64,000 nucleotides of DNA from Rugalucina vietnamica (GCA_964017185.1 OZ024878.1:3534151-3598150); one strand, 5' to 3'. Shown: positions 50,597 to 61,445, numbered from the stretch's first letter. The notes: generated by a model not told the origin, from the letters alone. A program made the numbers and translations.

Positions 50597-51205
50597 CTAT
50601 TACATTTGCGCACATTTTTCAAAAATTTCGTTTGCGCACAGTTTTCATTTGCGCACAGAAATGTATATCATTTGCGCACAGTTTTACTGTTACATTTGCG
50701 CACATGTTTTTACGCCTCTTCCTGGGCCAGCTGCTTGTATTTTATCAAATCAACTTACGGGTACGACAAATAAAGTATCATCCCCTGTTCACCGGCCTGA
50801 ATGTGAAGAGTTTCAGTAGTCGCAGTCCTGCACTCTTCTTCCGCGTGGTCATGTTCGAATCTCCCTCAAAGAATCATTGTATCATTTAGCTGGGTTTGCA
50901 AGTTTTCTTTATGCATCACCACAAGTGCACCGTCTTAGTTTCTCTTTCTTTTCTGAATCTACAACCTTCATATAAAAATCCTCGTTTTCCAGGATTTTGT
51001 TTTAAAATGTTCCATTTGGCTTGTCTATACAGACCCACGAGCGCAAACATACATGTACCATTTACCATTTTACCGGAGAAATTTGATGTGCGCAAATATA
51101 ACATTTACCTTGGGAAATTGTGTGCGCAAATGAAAACGTTTACCTGTAAAAATTGTGTGCGCAAATGAACCACATTCTTTCAAAAATGTGCGCAAATGTG
51201 CTGCC
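50597..51205. repeat. Foldback element with inverted arrays of CATTTGCGCACA
   Basis: The left array has five TTTGCGCACA units at about 50607..50704. The right array has TGTGCGCAAATG units at about 51087..51198 in the opposite sense. The two arrays are mirror images around a central segment of about 370 bp. Confidence 0.8.
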
Positions 51206-51229
51206 ACCTGCATCACATTTATTTGTGAT

Positions 51230-51492
51230 AATAGTCTAATAGTATTTATATTACTTCACTTTTTCTCGTGCACCGAATAGTATTTATATTACTTCACTTT
51301 TTCTCGTGCACCGAATAGTATTTATATTACTTCACTTTTTCTCATGCACCGAATAGTATTTATATTACTTCACTTTTTCTCGTGCACCGAATAGTATTTA
51401 TATTACTTCACTTTTTCTAGTGTACCGAATAGTATTTATATTGCTTCACTTTTTCTCGTGCACCGAATAGTATATTACTTCACTTTTTCTCG
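51230..51492 (+). repeat. 38-bp minisatellite upstream of the defensin-like gene
   Basis: AGTATTTATATTACTTCACT recurs every 38 bp from 51241 (51241, 51279, 51317, 51355, 51393, 51431), about six and a half copies with few differences, each ending CTCGTGCACCGAAT. Confidence 0.92.
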
Positions 51493-51757
51493 TTTCGGTG
51501 CACTGGACTCATTTTTCCAGGGCTGTACTCGTTTTCCGTTGGGTTAATATTTTCTCCTTATTTCTAAAATTGAATCTTTTGGTAGCCATAAGACCGAAAT
51601 TGTTTTAAAAATCTAATGGCCGATTCGGATCACCATAATATAATATACACATATTTAGTAAAAACAATATTACATGGACCCAACATCAAAGTTGTGATAC
51701 ATTAATATCATTTTACCAAGAAGTGTCTTGTGTCTGGTGCAAAAGAGAATTGATAAA

Positions 51758-51821
51758 ATGGCTTCGAGAACAACACTTTCAATTTTGTTATTTTTGTTTT
51801 TATTTACAGTTACCATATGCG
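51758..51821 (+). CDS. Defensin-like gene exon 1 (signal peptide)
   Basis: 21 codons plus one base, ending TGCG|GTAAGT. AAA before the ATG fits an animal start context. An upstream in-frame ATG at 51728 would add ten residues before the signal sequence and is less likely. Confidence 0.85.
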
Positions 51822-52008
51822 GTAAGTCAGTTACGAAAACTTGCCCATGTAATATATGTAGAGATTTTTTTCCAGCTTCATCGGAAAAACTTGATATTTT
51901 CAATATTTTTGCTCAAAACATAGATTATGGGTACACGTTAGAACCGCCTCGGCGAGGCGGTTCTAACGAGTACCCAGAATCTATGTTTTGGAGAAATCTA
52001 TGTTTTGG

Positions 52009-52063
<55 letters not shown>

Positions 52064-52206
52064 AAAAAAGTATATACCCCGCAAACCCCATTGAATAATT
52101 ATATAAAAGTGGGGTTTAACGGGGTATCCATTGCACGGACAAGTTTACCTGATGGCCAAATCAATATCACCTTGAAAATATTGTCGTGATTTCAATTTTT
52201 AATTTC

Positions 52207-52263
<57 letters not shown>

Positions 52264-53209
52264 TAAATTCGACATGGTTGTGTTATTAATGTTTTGAAGA
52301 TATCGAGACTATAACGCCGCTTTTCTAATTAAATTTTATGGGTGAGCCGCGACGCCAGAAAACCAGTCTTCAGGGTGTCCGACCAGGCCCCGAGGTTATA
52401 AAACATTTTTCATGCTCAGCTCAGCTGAGACTAAAATTTACCCTGCTCATAAATGTTTAAATGTTTAAGCAGGATGAATTCAAGGCTTAAGTGATCTAAA
52501 CCTGAAATTATAATTTATTTGGGCTATTTCAGTATCTATGAGCAGTTTAAATTTTATGCTCAGCTGAGTTGAGCATGATAAAAACTTTATAACCGCGGGC
52601 CAGGTCCCTAGGTTATAAAACATTTTTCATGCTCAACTCAGCTAAGTAAAAAATTTAAACTGCTATTAAATACTAAAACAGTCCAAATATATTGAAATTG
52701 AAGGTTTAGAATGCTAACGCCTGTACTGAATTTATCCTGCTAACAAATGTTAAAATGCCAAAAATTATTGGCATTTTAACATCCATGAGCAGGATAAATT
52801 TTAGTCTCAGTTGAGCTGAGCAGAAAAAAAAGTTTTATAACCTCAGAGCCAGGTCCCACACAAACCGGCCTGTAGGCTATCTAAGTATAAGCTTGAATTT
52901 TTGGATATAAAAAGAAGATGAATTGTACTATCCATGTAGCGAAAACAAAGGCGCTGATCAGCTGTGCAGTTACTGCACAGCTGATCTGCGCCTTTGTTTT
53001 CACACAGGCAAAAAGCCGGTGTTCTCATGATGCGGCTCATGCTTCTTCCTACAGCTCAGAAGATGACCTATGTGAATGCTGGTCATGGCTGCAACAGACT
53101 TCTGTTCAGCGCTAAATGTACCTCGGACTGCATTAAGGCGGGCTATAATGGTGGGATATGCATCAGAATCTTCTGTGTGTGTTTCCCGGACTGGGATAAC
53201 AAAAAGTAG
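51758..53209 (+). CDS. Secreted CS-alpha-beta defensin-like peptide (two exons)
   Basis: Exons 51758..51821 and 53055..53209 join in phase 1 (donor GTAAGT, acceptor CTTCTTCCTACAG) to give a 72-residue precursor. Exon 1 encodes a textbook signal peptide: MASRTT, then a Leu/Phe/Ile-rich core, ending about Cys21. The mature part of about 50 residues has six cysteines (precursor positions 34, 43, 47, 57, 62, 64) spaced C-x8-C-x3-C-x9-C-x4-C-x1-C, the invertebrate defensin signature, with GHG before the first cysteine and GG before the fourth. Such peptides form one helix clamped to a beta hairpin by three disulfides and disrupt microbial membranes or bind lipid II. The intron is packed with nested transposons; the first begins about 12 bp after the donor. 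AATAAA lies at 53319. Family is secure by spacing; target and expression are unknown. Confidence 0.85.
51833..52155 (-). mobile_element. Hairpin element G with long A-run, in the defensin intron
   Basis: Starts ACGAAAACTTGCCCATG about 12 bp after the exon 1 donor and ends GGACAAGTTTACCTGATG. The centre GAACCGCCTCGGCGAGGCGG is intact; an A-run of about 45 expanded inside. Confidence 0.85.
52343..53039 (-). mobile_element. P-family MITE split by two foldback F elements
   Basis: Left piece 52343..52387 and right piece about 52850..53039 join as one P copy (TCCGACCAGG... then AGGTCCCACACAAACCGG). Two F elements (about 52388..52600 and 52612..52846) lie head to tail between them. Confidence 0.82.
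53055..53209 (+). CDS. Defensin-like gene exon 2 (mature cysteine domain)
   Basis: Two bases complete the split codon, then 50 codons and TAG. It holds all six framework cysteines. A P-family MITE ends 15 bp upstream (53039), just before the pyrimidine-rich acceptor. Confidence 0.87.
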
Positions 53210-53216
53210 GTTTTTA

Positions 53217-53313
53217 TTTCCTTTTCTTGTTCTTGTTCTTCTTCTTGTTCTTGTTCTTGTTCTTCTTGTTCTTCTTCTTCTTCTTCTTCTTCTTCTTCTT
53301 CTTCTTCTTCTTC
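53217..53313 (+). repeat. (CTT/CTTGTT)n microsatellite in the defensin 3' UTR
   Basis: Almost 100 bases of CTT with interspersed CTTGTT units, starting 8 bases after the stop codon. Its opposite strand gives a meaningless Arg-rich open frame. Confidence 0.9.
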
Positions 53314-53318
53314 TCATA

Positions 53319-53324
53319 AATAAA
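53319..53324 (+). promoter_or_regulatory. Candidate polyadenylation signal of defensin-like gene
   Basis: AATAAA 110 bases after the stop, directly after a CTT microsatellite. Confidence 0.55.
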
Positions 53325-53469
53325 GTTATGGGCTTTTTTGCTGCTTCCCAAATTTTGGTGTTTTAAAAAATACATATTTGCAGGTTTAAATGTATTGTTG
53401 TTGAATATTGCGTTCTTCTTTAATGTTTAAAAACAAATTATTACTTTGTTATTCACCGAATATAGTCAT

Positions 53470-55311
53470 TGTTGATATTCACTCCCCCGAGAGGCTTAGT
53501 GATCATGACATTGTCTCTGAAACTTTGAAAATAGTTATTCCCCCCCCCCCCCCACCCATTAAGAAACCTATAAGAGAAAGGTTATAAATATCAGAAAGGT
53601 GATTATGACTCTATGAAAGCTGATGCACTTAAATTTGCAAAGGAGAAGTATTTCAGTGGTTACTCTAGTACACGGTCGGTTCAAGAAAACTTCAATTTGA
53701 TCACATCTTTTATCCAAGATTCAGCGGAGATAAACATATCCCATCAAAGACTAGTCGCTCAGTTTTCTCAGTCCCATGGTTAACACCTGAAATAAGAAGA
53801 AAGATTCGCAGAAAAAAACTCATGCTAAAGCAAAGAAAACTGGGAGTGCAAAATTTAGAACAACATTCGAAACGTTGAGAAGAGAAATCAAAACAGATAT
53901 CAGAAAACAGCATGAGTTGTACGTAAAAAGCTTTTGACACTCTTCCACATGAACTCCATAAAAGCAAATTGTTCAGTTATGGAATTGGTGGGAAGACACT
54001 TAAATGGATTGATGATTTCCTTTGCTACAGACAACAAAGAGTTGTTGTTAATGGCGTTAAATCTCTCTGGGCTCCGGTTGTAACTGGTGTACCACAGGGC
54101 ACCGTTCTTGGTCCCTTGTTGTTCTCTTTGCATATAAATGATATCACCTCGGCTATTAAATCGGAAATTAGACTCTTTGCTGACGATTGTGTTTGTTATC
54201 GTGAAATTAAAAATGTGGAGGATACAGTGAAACTTCAGAAGGATATTGATCGTTTAGGTAGTTGGGCCTGGAAATGGGGTATTAGATTCCAACCCATCAA
54301 GTGCAACATGATGCAGCTGACGAACAAACGGACTAGTAAAATTCAGGCTTCTTACAAACTTGAGGGTGCAGTGTTGGAAAATGTTGAAAATATCAAATAT
54401 CTCGGTGTAACAATAACTAAGGATTTAAAACGGAATGCTCACATCAGCAATGTGTTCACTATAGCCAATAGGACCCTTAGTTTTTTTTTTAGACGAAATC
54501 TGTTTTCTTGCCCCCAAGATGTGAGAGAAGCTGCCTATAAAGGTCTGGTGAGACCTATTCTTGAATATGGTAGCTCAGTTTGGAACCCTCATTATGAAGG
54601 TCTGATAGATGATCTGGAGAAAGTGCAAAAGCGTGCAGCTGGGTTTGTAACTAGGAATTATACATATGAAAAAGGTAGTATGACTGACATCCTTAAGAAA
54701 CTAAATTGGGAATCCCTGCAGAAAAGAAGGAAGGATAAAAGAATTATATAATTGCTTTACAAAGGTCTAAAAGGGAGAGCAAAAATACCCACAGATTACC
54801 AGTGAGCCGCATCGTGAGAAAACCGGATTTTTGCCTAGGCGAAAACAAAGGCGCAGAAGCTGATCAGCGCCTTTGTTTTCGCTACTCGGATAGTACAATT
54901 CCTCTTCTACTTAAATCCGAAAATTCAAGCTTCTAGCTCTTTTCTGAGCTTGTACAGGCCGGTTTGTGTCGGACCTGTTCGGAAACCCCGAAGACCGGTT
55001 TTCTCGCGTCACGGCTCAGTCCTTATCCCCCGAAATAGGCGTTGATGGACTCAACACTCCTTGGCATTTCTGATACCTTCAGCAAGTACAAATGCCTATT
55101 TACAAAGTTTTTCCCCAGACTATTAGAGATTCGAATGAACTCCCTGATTCTCTGATCTCCTCTGCTGAAGTCAGATGATTGTGTGTCTAAATTTACTTCT
55201 CTTGTGAGAGCTCGGGACTAATCCCCTCCGGTCAAGCCCCACCCCCACCCCTGGTGTGGTATTGTCAGTTTGTCGTTTCACCAGTAAACTGTTCTGATTC
55301 TGATTCTGATT
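53470..55311 (+). mobile_element. Second broken non-LTR retrotransposon (RT region)
   Basis: A 5' part from the region before the RT joins by internal deletion to AFDTLPHEL. Then one long open frame (53969..54751) carries GVPQGTVLGPLLFSLHINDI, the catalytic LFADDCVCY and the thumb-like LEKVQKRAAGFVTRNYTYEK. A P-family MITE (54803..55018) splits the C-terminus. The 3' end is marked by ATTCTG repeats at about 55290..55311. Same strand as the defensin-like gene. No endonuclease. Confidence 0.9.
54803..55018 (+). mobile_element. P-family MITE inserted in reverse-transcriptase coding sequence
   Basis: Ends TGAGCCGCATCGTGAG and CTCGCGTCACGGCTCA; one hairpin arm is deleted (GCGCAGAAGCTGATCAGCGC). 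The host coding sequence resumes on the other side with at most 1 bp duplicated. Confidence 0.88.
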
Positions 55312-55417
55312 TACGATAGAATCAATTTTTAAGTTTTATAACCTCGAGGCCTGGCTTCAGAAGTGGAATTAATGGGGTATACATTGCACGGATATATTTG
55401 ATGCACAAAATGACGAA

Positions 55418-55560
55418 TGAACCGCGATGCGAAAAAACCGGACTGCAGAATTTCCGACCAGGTCCGACACAAACCGGCCTATACCGTCAACCACAGAAGA
55501 AAGTTTTGGGTGTAAGTAGAGGAGAGATTGTACTATCCGTGTAGTGAAAACAACCAAAAC
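55418..55560 (-). mobile_element. P-family MITE, truncated
   Basis: Only the non-hairpin half (GAACCGCGATGCG, CCGACCAGGTCCGACACAAA) remains. Confidence 0.7.
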
Positions 55561-55809
55561 GTAAGAATTACATCTAAATCTCCACCTTAAAACGGTCAGA
55601 GGCAATTTATTTTGGTCTGTTTCCAGAGAAATGAAGCTATTCCAACGAGAATACGACGAACGACTCGCCTTTCCACACTTTGGGAAAAAAGACTAAAATG
55701 CGGAGTATCATATGTCGTATGCTAAAACACGTGTGAGAAAGTGCACGTGTAATTCGTGTAATTCACACGTGCACAACCACAGCGACAAGATATGGAAACC
55801 TTTCACATT

Positions 55810-56044
55810 TGAGCCGCGTCATGAGAAAACCAGCAATGTGGTTTGCGACCAGGTCCGACACAAAACGGTCTGTAGTCTCAGACGCAGGCTAGACGCTTGA
55901 AATTTCGAATTTAGCAAGAGGAGGGATTAGTACTATTCGTGTAGCGAAAACAAAGGCGCTGATCAGCTTCGAAATTACTGCAAAGCTGATCTGCGCATTT
56001 GTTTTCGCATATGCGAAACGCTGGTTTTCACATGACGCGGCTCA
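55810..56044 (-). mobile_element. P-family MITE
   Basis: Ends TGAGCCGCGTCATGAG and CATGACGCGGCTCA; the hairpin has minor mismatches. Confidence 0.88.
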
Positions 56045-56633
56045 TTTGTTTTGTATGTGATGGTTTCCATTCCATAATTCTACATGTATGCTGTATATAA
56101 ATTTTGACTAAACAATTACCGATGTTCTGCAGAAAACAAGAGATGTTCTTACTTGTTTTGGGCCGAGTGGTGTTAGGATACAGACCTGTAGTGGTGTTAT
56201 TCACGATTAGCGGTTCATGATCTGAAAGTCATCGTTTGTTAGCCTAGTTTCCACAGACGATTTTTTTTTTTTGACAAAGTTGGCTTTTCGCAGAAATATA
56301 TGCCCGTGTAAACTCAATTCTTTGGCGAAGTTTCATTGTCAAATATCTGTAACAAAGGTGAGCGAGCTAAGTAAATATAAGTAATCTTTGCTGTGTGTGA
56401 ACGCGCAAACTCATTGCCAAAGTGTCTGTGACAAATAATCTTCGTCAAAGAAACTTTGTCCGTAGAACCAGGCCTTACATGTAATCTCTGAAACTGAAGA
56501 TGCATTTCGGTTCTTTCCCATTTAATTAAATTCGGTGGTGATCGAAAAATCAAAAGTTGTTGGTTCATAATTGATATCATATCGTGTGGTTTTCTAGTCT
56601 TGTGTTGTCCATTTACATGTAATTGAGCCGCGA

Positions 56634-56847
56634 CGTGACAGGGCTTCCGAAATGGTCTGACACAAACCGGTCTGTGCAGCTACAGAAGATGGCTAGATGC
56701 TTGAAATTTTAGATTAGGAAGGAGAGGAATTATGCTATCCATGTAGCGAAAACAAAGACGCTGATCAGCTTCGCAGTTACTGCGAAGCTGATCTGCGCCT
56801 TTGTTTTTCGCATAGGCAAAAGGTCTGTTTTCTCATGACGCGGCTCA
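56634..56847 (-). mobile_element. P-family MITE
   Basis: The left subterminal block is deleted after TGAGCCGCGACGTGA; perfect GCTTCGCAGTTACTGCGAAG hairpin. Confidence 0.86.
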
Positions 56848-57049
56848 AATTAGAAAAAAAGTTGATGGTTCATAGTTTATATTGTATCAATATAACGAGG
56901 GGCTCATTTTTTATTGTGGTTTGTTTTGCACGTCATCTAAAATATATTAAGTCTAATTGCAATTTGATTTTGAAATATTATAAAGTTTTAAGGCCTAAAT
57001 TAAAAATTGTTTGTTTGTCCTTTACCTACCCAGCATTTTAGAATTGGGT

Positions 57050-58450
57050 TGGTAGGTTGTGAAATTATTATATTATATTTTGCATTCAATAGAAAAAGGA
57101 CAAACATGCCATCGTTTTTAACACTCTTAAAATATTTTTAAACCATGTTAATGTTTTATATGCATATGTATGAAAATCTTAAGTCTCTCATAACTCATTG
57201 AGTGGTTTTGTACACGTTTTGTCTGTATATTGTATATATTGTACACTGTATGTATCTTTGCATGTACAAAAGTGAAAGTGAGACTCTAATAAAATATATC
57301 GTATCGTATCGTATATATCGTATCGTTTTGCCTGATAACTCTGGTAACACAGTGTACCATTGATCTTGACTGTATAATCTCTTAATCTTTTGCATTCATC
57401 GCAGCAACAATGTGGTCAACAATGCTTTTGGTAGACAGGATGCATTTGTAGGAAAAATATTCGATAAAAAGGTACAAGTAAGCAAAGATCAGGAAAAGGC
57501 GCAATCAGAAAAAGATTCCCACTCCAAAAACCGAGGTGGGAAAAAAACAAATTAACAATCAGGTACTTATACCATAAAACATATCGTAAGCCGAATGAGC
57601 AGCTATTTTCCCAACAGGTGGCCACTCAGTTACCTTAACTTAATTAAAAATATGAAAACACACATAAGGCGCCAACAGCACAAAAATGTTAAACACCAAG
57701 ACATAAAACAAAAAGAACCACCACAGAAGTATCGCCTTGGAACGATCAGTAACACAAAGTTACTCGCGGGCTTAAACCGGTTTTACAGGATCCTAACCTC
57801 ACCCTCAGCCTCTGCAGTGGTTCATAACATTTAGTTAGTTCTTCGGTCCTCGTGGTGAATCTCTAACTAGTCAATGAATCATCAAGAACAAACAAATAAC
57901 TCATGATAAACATCCTGATGAATCAAAAACAAGGACTCACAGATTGAGTAAGCTGCCCGACGATGGAGATCCCTGGGCGCCGAATAACCTACTAACTCCG
58001 GAGCAAAAGAAAAACACCAGTTGGACCCCGGTGGGCCAAGCAACAGACAAGAAGCTCCGGCCCCATCCAACTAAAATGAATAGCTTTAAGTCGGGGCCAT
58101 CATAGTACTGGATTCCAGTCCTACCAAAAACTGGATTCCAGTCCTACCAAAGTATCCGAAAATAGAAATATTTTACATCACAAAATTGCTATATAATTTT
58201 TTGGATAGGGGGGGGGGGGGGGGGGGCGGTAAAAGTGGGTAGGTAGGTGGAGGACCAAAAAATATGTATTTTCAGCCTAAACTTCAAGCAGGCTATCTTC
58301 ATTTTTTCCCCCAAATTAGACAGAACAGGCATAATTTTCTAGTGGCGGAGCATTTATATCATATGATATTGTCGGACTTTGAAAAGTCATTAATTTTGGT
58401 AATCATGTATAAATGTAACAAACATAAAATTTGATACATATTAGTTACAT
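57050..58450. other. Unassigned region
   Basis: Short open frames on both strands, none recognisable. It contains a GTATCGTATC-type simple repeat near 57300, a duplicated CTGGATTCCAGTCCTACCAA (58110, 58131) and a G-run at 58208..58226. It could hold a decayed mobile element. Confidence 0.4.
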
Positions 58451-58454
58451 TGTC

Positions 58455-58900
58455 ATTTTGACCCCTATCATGAGAAAACGTGTCTAACATGTGAGAAAAC
58501 AAAAAAAGAACGCAGATCAACTGTGCAATAGCTGATCAACCCTTTTGTTTTTGTTTCACAGATAGTACATTCCCGTTTCTTCTAAAACCCAAAACTTAGA
58601 GCTTCTAGTCCTCTTCTGGTTTTTTTTATATTATTTTATTTACACAATATTTAAAGAGGGTGGCACAATTAGCTAATGAGCTATTCTACCTTGTGGCCCT
58701 CTATAACAAACAATCTTCATATATACATCATAGATTTCATATGTAGATTGTTTGTTATAGAGGGCCACAAGGTAGAATAGCTCATTAGCTAATTGTGCCA
58801 CCCTCTTTAAATATTGTGTGAATAAAATAAAATAAAAAACCCAGAAGAGTCTACTTCTGGGCCTGCACAGGTCGGTTTATGTCGGACCTGGTGAAAGGTT
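58455..58900 (+). mobile_element. Degraded P-family MITE split by a long perfect hairpin
   Basis: P-like pieces (GAGAAAACGTG, GTCGGACCTGGT) surround an inverted repeat at 58617..58839 whose arms of about 95 bp (GAGGGTGGCACAATTAGCTA and mate) are near identical. TCTTCTGG and CCAGAAGA border it. Confidence 0.7.
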
Positions 58901-59081
58901 GCAAGGTCTCCCGATTCACAGTCTAAACATTCTTGTAATACCACATTTATTGCTGTTGATTTCAGTCACTTAATGTTCCTGACAAGCTTATTTCACTCAT
59001 ATTGAGACGAGCCAATCATTGGTACCGTTAGGAGAGTCGAGTACATAATGCGCTTTCCAAATAACAGGAGGACACAACTTA

Positions 59082-59302
59082 CATCGTGGGAAAACCAACA
59101 ATGTGGTTTTTGAACAAGTCTGACACAAACCGGTCTGTGCAGTAACAGAAGCAGGCTAGAGGCTTGAAATTTTGGATTTAAAAAGAGGAGGAAGTGTACT
59201 GTCCATGTAGTGAAAACAAAGGCGCTGATCAGCTTCGCGGTTACTGATCTGCGTCTTTGTTTTCGTATATGCAGATTGTTGGTTTTCTCATGAGGCGGCT
59301 CT
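59082..59302 (-). mobile_element. P-family MITE downstream of the sulfotransferase gene
   Basis: The left end is eroded (TTACATCGTGGGAAAACC); part of one hairpin arm is missing. Confidence 0.82.
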
Positions 59303-59557
59303 TATATAAATAAACTGGTACCAATGTATGCACAAAACATTTATGGAAAAACATGTCTGTAAAATTATAGCCAAAATCCCATTTGAAACGAACGTCAAAA
59401 CGAAAATCATACTCAAAGATTCCAGGTATACATGTATTTGTCTATCTGTATCATACACACTAAGCGCATGAATCCTCAAGAATGTTCGTCTTTGAGCGTC
59501 AGACACAGCTCAAAGTGATGGGGGTTTCCCCATTCCGTGTCATGATCACATGTACTT

Positions 59558-60562
59558 TCACATGTGCTTAAATGTCAGTCCCGACCCAGAGAAGTATTTT
59601 TCCATCTCGCCTTTCATGAGCGCGTGCATCTCGTCCGTCACGTGATCCCGCCACCCACCTCCTTTCCCGCTATTGATCAATCCCCCATGATCTGGAGCCA
59701 TCTCAAAGTCTGCGACGTCCACAAAATAGTCTCCATTAGTCATTTCGTTCTTTTTCATGTTTTCAATACTGCAGTGATCACATATTTTCTTCACGTTTTC
59801 CTCTGATAGTTCACGGCCGAGAAACTCTGCTATTCTTCTAACCGTACCTGCCATATCTTCCACCGTGTCTTCAAACTTAAGAAACAAGACATTTTCGTCG
59901 TTTCTCTGATCCCAGAACTCTCGAACATGCCTCCCCCAGGGTGTCCATGGCTCTCTTCCATCCATAAATCTCTTAAAATACTTGCCAAACGGACTCTTTC
60001 GCATCGTAATGAGTTCGGTAAAGTTATACAGTGACCAGAGTGTGTCCGGAAGGTTCCGGGCCGTGTAAATTATCTTCCCTTTCCCTGATCTGAGTTGCTC
60101 TGGAAGTAAGAAATGTTGGAGATGAGTTTTCACAAACCTTGGCGATGGAAGATTTTCAATCATTTTCAGACCTCCGTAATATGGCACCCCATCTAAGAGG
60201 AGATCTATCATCGGAAACCGAGCGTCTAAAAGCAGTGAGTTGGCCTTCTCGAAATCTAGAGTCTGTATTAGGTACACCAATTCCTGTGTCATGGTGGTCC
60301 CTGACCGCGGAAAGCTACACACCCAGATATCATCATCTCTGATGCCCATCTTCGCAATACCGTCCAGTTCTAATACGGACTCGCGGACATACACGAGACC
60401 TTTGTATCTGAGCACACCGTATTTTGGTGCATCTGCCGGATTGTTCCATTCACGCTTATGGTAGTCGTTCGTAACCTCGTTTTCAGCTGTCTCGTCGCCA
60501 TTTTCCTCCTCATTGGCATTCCTTGCAATTTCGTTTTCTCTTGCGCTTACCAGGTTACCCAT
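59558..60562 (-). CDS. Cytosolic-type sulfotransferase (PAPS-dependent), intronless
   Basis: 334 residues from the ATG at 60562; a longer reading needs a TTG start and is rejected. Sulfotransferases move the sulfonate of PAPS onto hydroxyls or amines of small molecules. Motifs in order: PAPS phosphosulfate loop CSFPRSGTT (residues 82-90; usual YPKSGTTW), catalytic His147 in FVKTH, 3'-phosphate binding TARNLPDTLWS with Arg169 and Ser177, and the C-terminal loop GKGGGWRDH (about 299-307; usual RKGxxGDW). The core matches the family's roughly 290 residues; an acidic N-terminal extension of about 40 residues is extra. MGNLVS fits the myristoylation pattern MGxxxS. No intron is visible, which suggests an old retrocopy or an intron-poor SULT branch. 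Substrate cannot be told. Confidence 0.92.
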   Translation of the reverse strand: MGNLVSARENEIARNANEEENGDETAENEVTNDYHKREWNNPADAPKYGVLRYKGLVYVRESVLELDGIAKMGIRDDDIWVCSFPRSGTTMTQELVYLIQTLDFEKANSLLLDARFPMIDLLLDGVPYYGGLKMIENLPSPRFVKTHLQHFLLPEQLRSGKGKIIYTARNLPDTLWSLYNFTELITMRKSPFGKYFKRFMDGREPWTPWGRHVREFWDQRNDENVLFLKFEDTVEDMAGTVRRIAEFLGRELSEENVKKICDHCSIENMKKNEMTNGDYFVDVADFEMAPDHGGLINSGKGGGWRDHVTDEMHALMKGEMEKYFSGSGLTFKHM

Positions 60563-61212
60563 GCTATTCAACTCGAGTTTCTTCCTAAATGTACAGCAGG
60601 TCTCATAAAATGAGAGTTACTTTCAAGCCCAAATTTGTTTTCAAAACAATTCTTTGTTTTCAAATAACCAGCCTGATTGTTTCTGTAAGTTCCCAAAATG
60701 CGCAGGTCTGAGATGATGGGATTTATTTTAAAGTCCAAATATGTTTTCTAAACTATCCTTTGTTTTAGAATACGTATTTTCAAATAGTCCACCTGACCGT
60801 TTAAGAAAATCTTAACACTGGTTCACAATATTTTAATGATAAATTTTAAGTCCCGAAAAGTTTCTGTTTCTTTAAATATACGTCTCACTGATGTGACATG
60901 ACAGTCCTTAGAGAACAGGCAATCTTACAAGAGTACACTCGCATGTGTCACGGTGACAATACCCATCACCTTACAAAAAATGTAACAAAAGAACCAAATC
61001 CGCTTACAGAATTATATAGCATCATTTGGAGGAGAGGCTTATTTCCGAATATACGCGCAATATTTGGCCACTTTCTCATTGTTATTTCCATTGTGAGGAG
61101 AATAAATTGGCATAATTACAGAAGATTTACATCATCAGTAGACAATTCATTCAGTATATTAACAAGGGATGAAAGCCTTTTAAAGCTCTCTAATGCCGTA
61201 GTAGGGATTAAA

Positions 61213-61445
61213 TGAGCCGCGACGCGAGAAAACCGTCTTCGGGGTTTCCGACCAGGTCCGACACAAACCGGCCTGTACAAGCTCAGAAAAGAGCTAGAAG
61301 CTTGAAATTTCGGATTTAAGTAGAAGAGGAATTGTACTATCCGAGTAGCGAAAACAAAGGCGCTGATCAGCTTCGCGGTTACCGCGAAGCTGATCTGCGC
61401 CTTTGTTTTCGCCTAGGCAAAAATCCGGTTTTCTCATGACGCGGA
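61213..61445 (-). mobile_element. P-family MITE
   Basis: TGAGCCGCGACGCGAG start; near-perfect hairpin. The terminal GGCTCA is lost and GATTAAA follows directly, matching GATTAAA just before the element. Confidence 0.86.

Noticed and set aside
51230..51492. CRISPR-like regular repeat
   Set aside because: Units are contiguous 38-bp tandem repeats with no unique spacers, in animal DNA.
51728..52189. 153-residue open frame starting in defensin exon 1 and ending in a Lys-rich tract
   Set aside because: It reads through a strong GTAAGT donor into a G element and a poly-A run; the spliced two-exon model explains the signal peptide and the cysteine domain.
53000..53317. Arg-rich minus-strand open frame
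   Set aside because: It is only the CTT microsatellite and defensin exon 2 read on the opposite strand.
60563..60571. Three-residue longer sulfotransferase start
   Set aside because: It needs a TTG start codon; the ATG at 60562 follows directly and gives the MGNLVS N-terminus.
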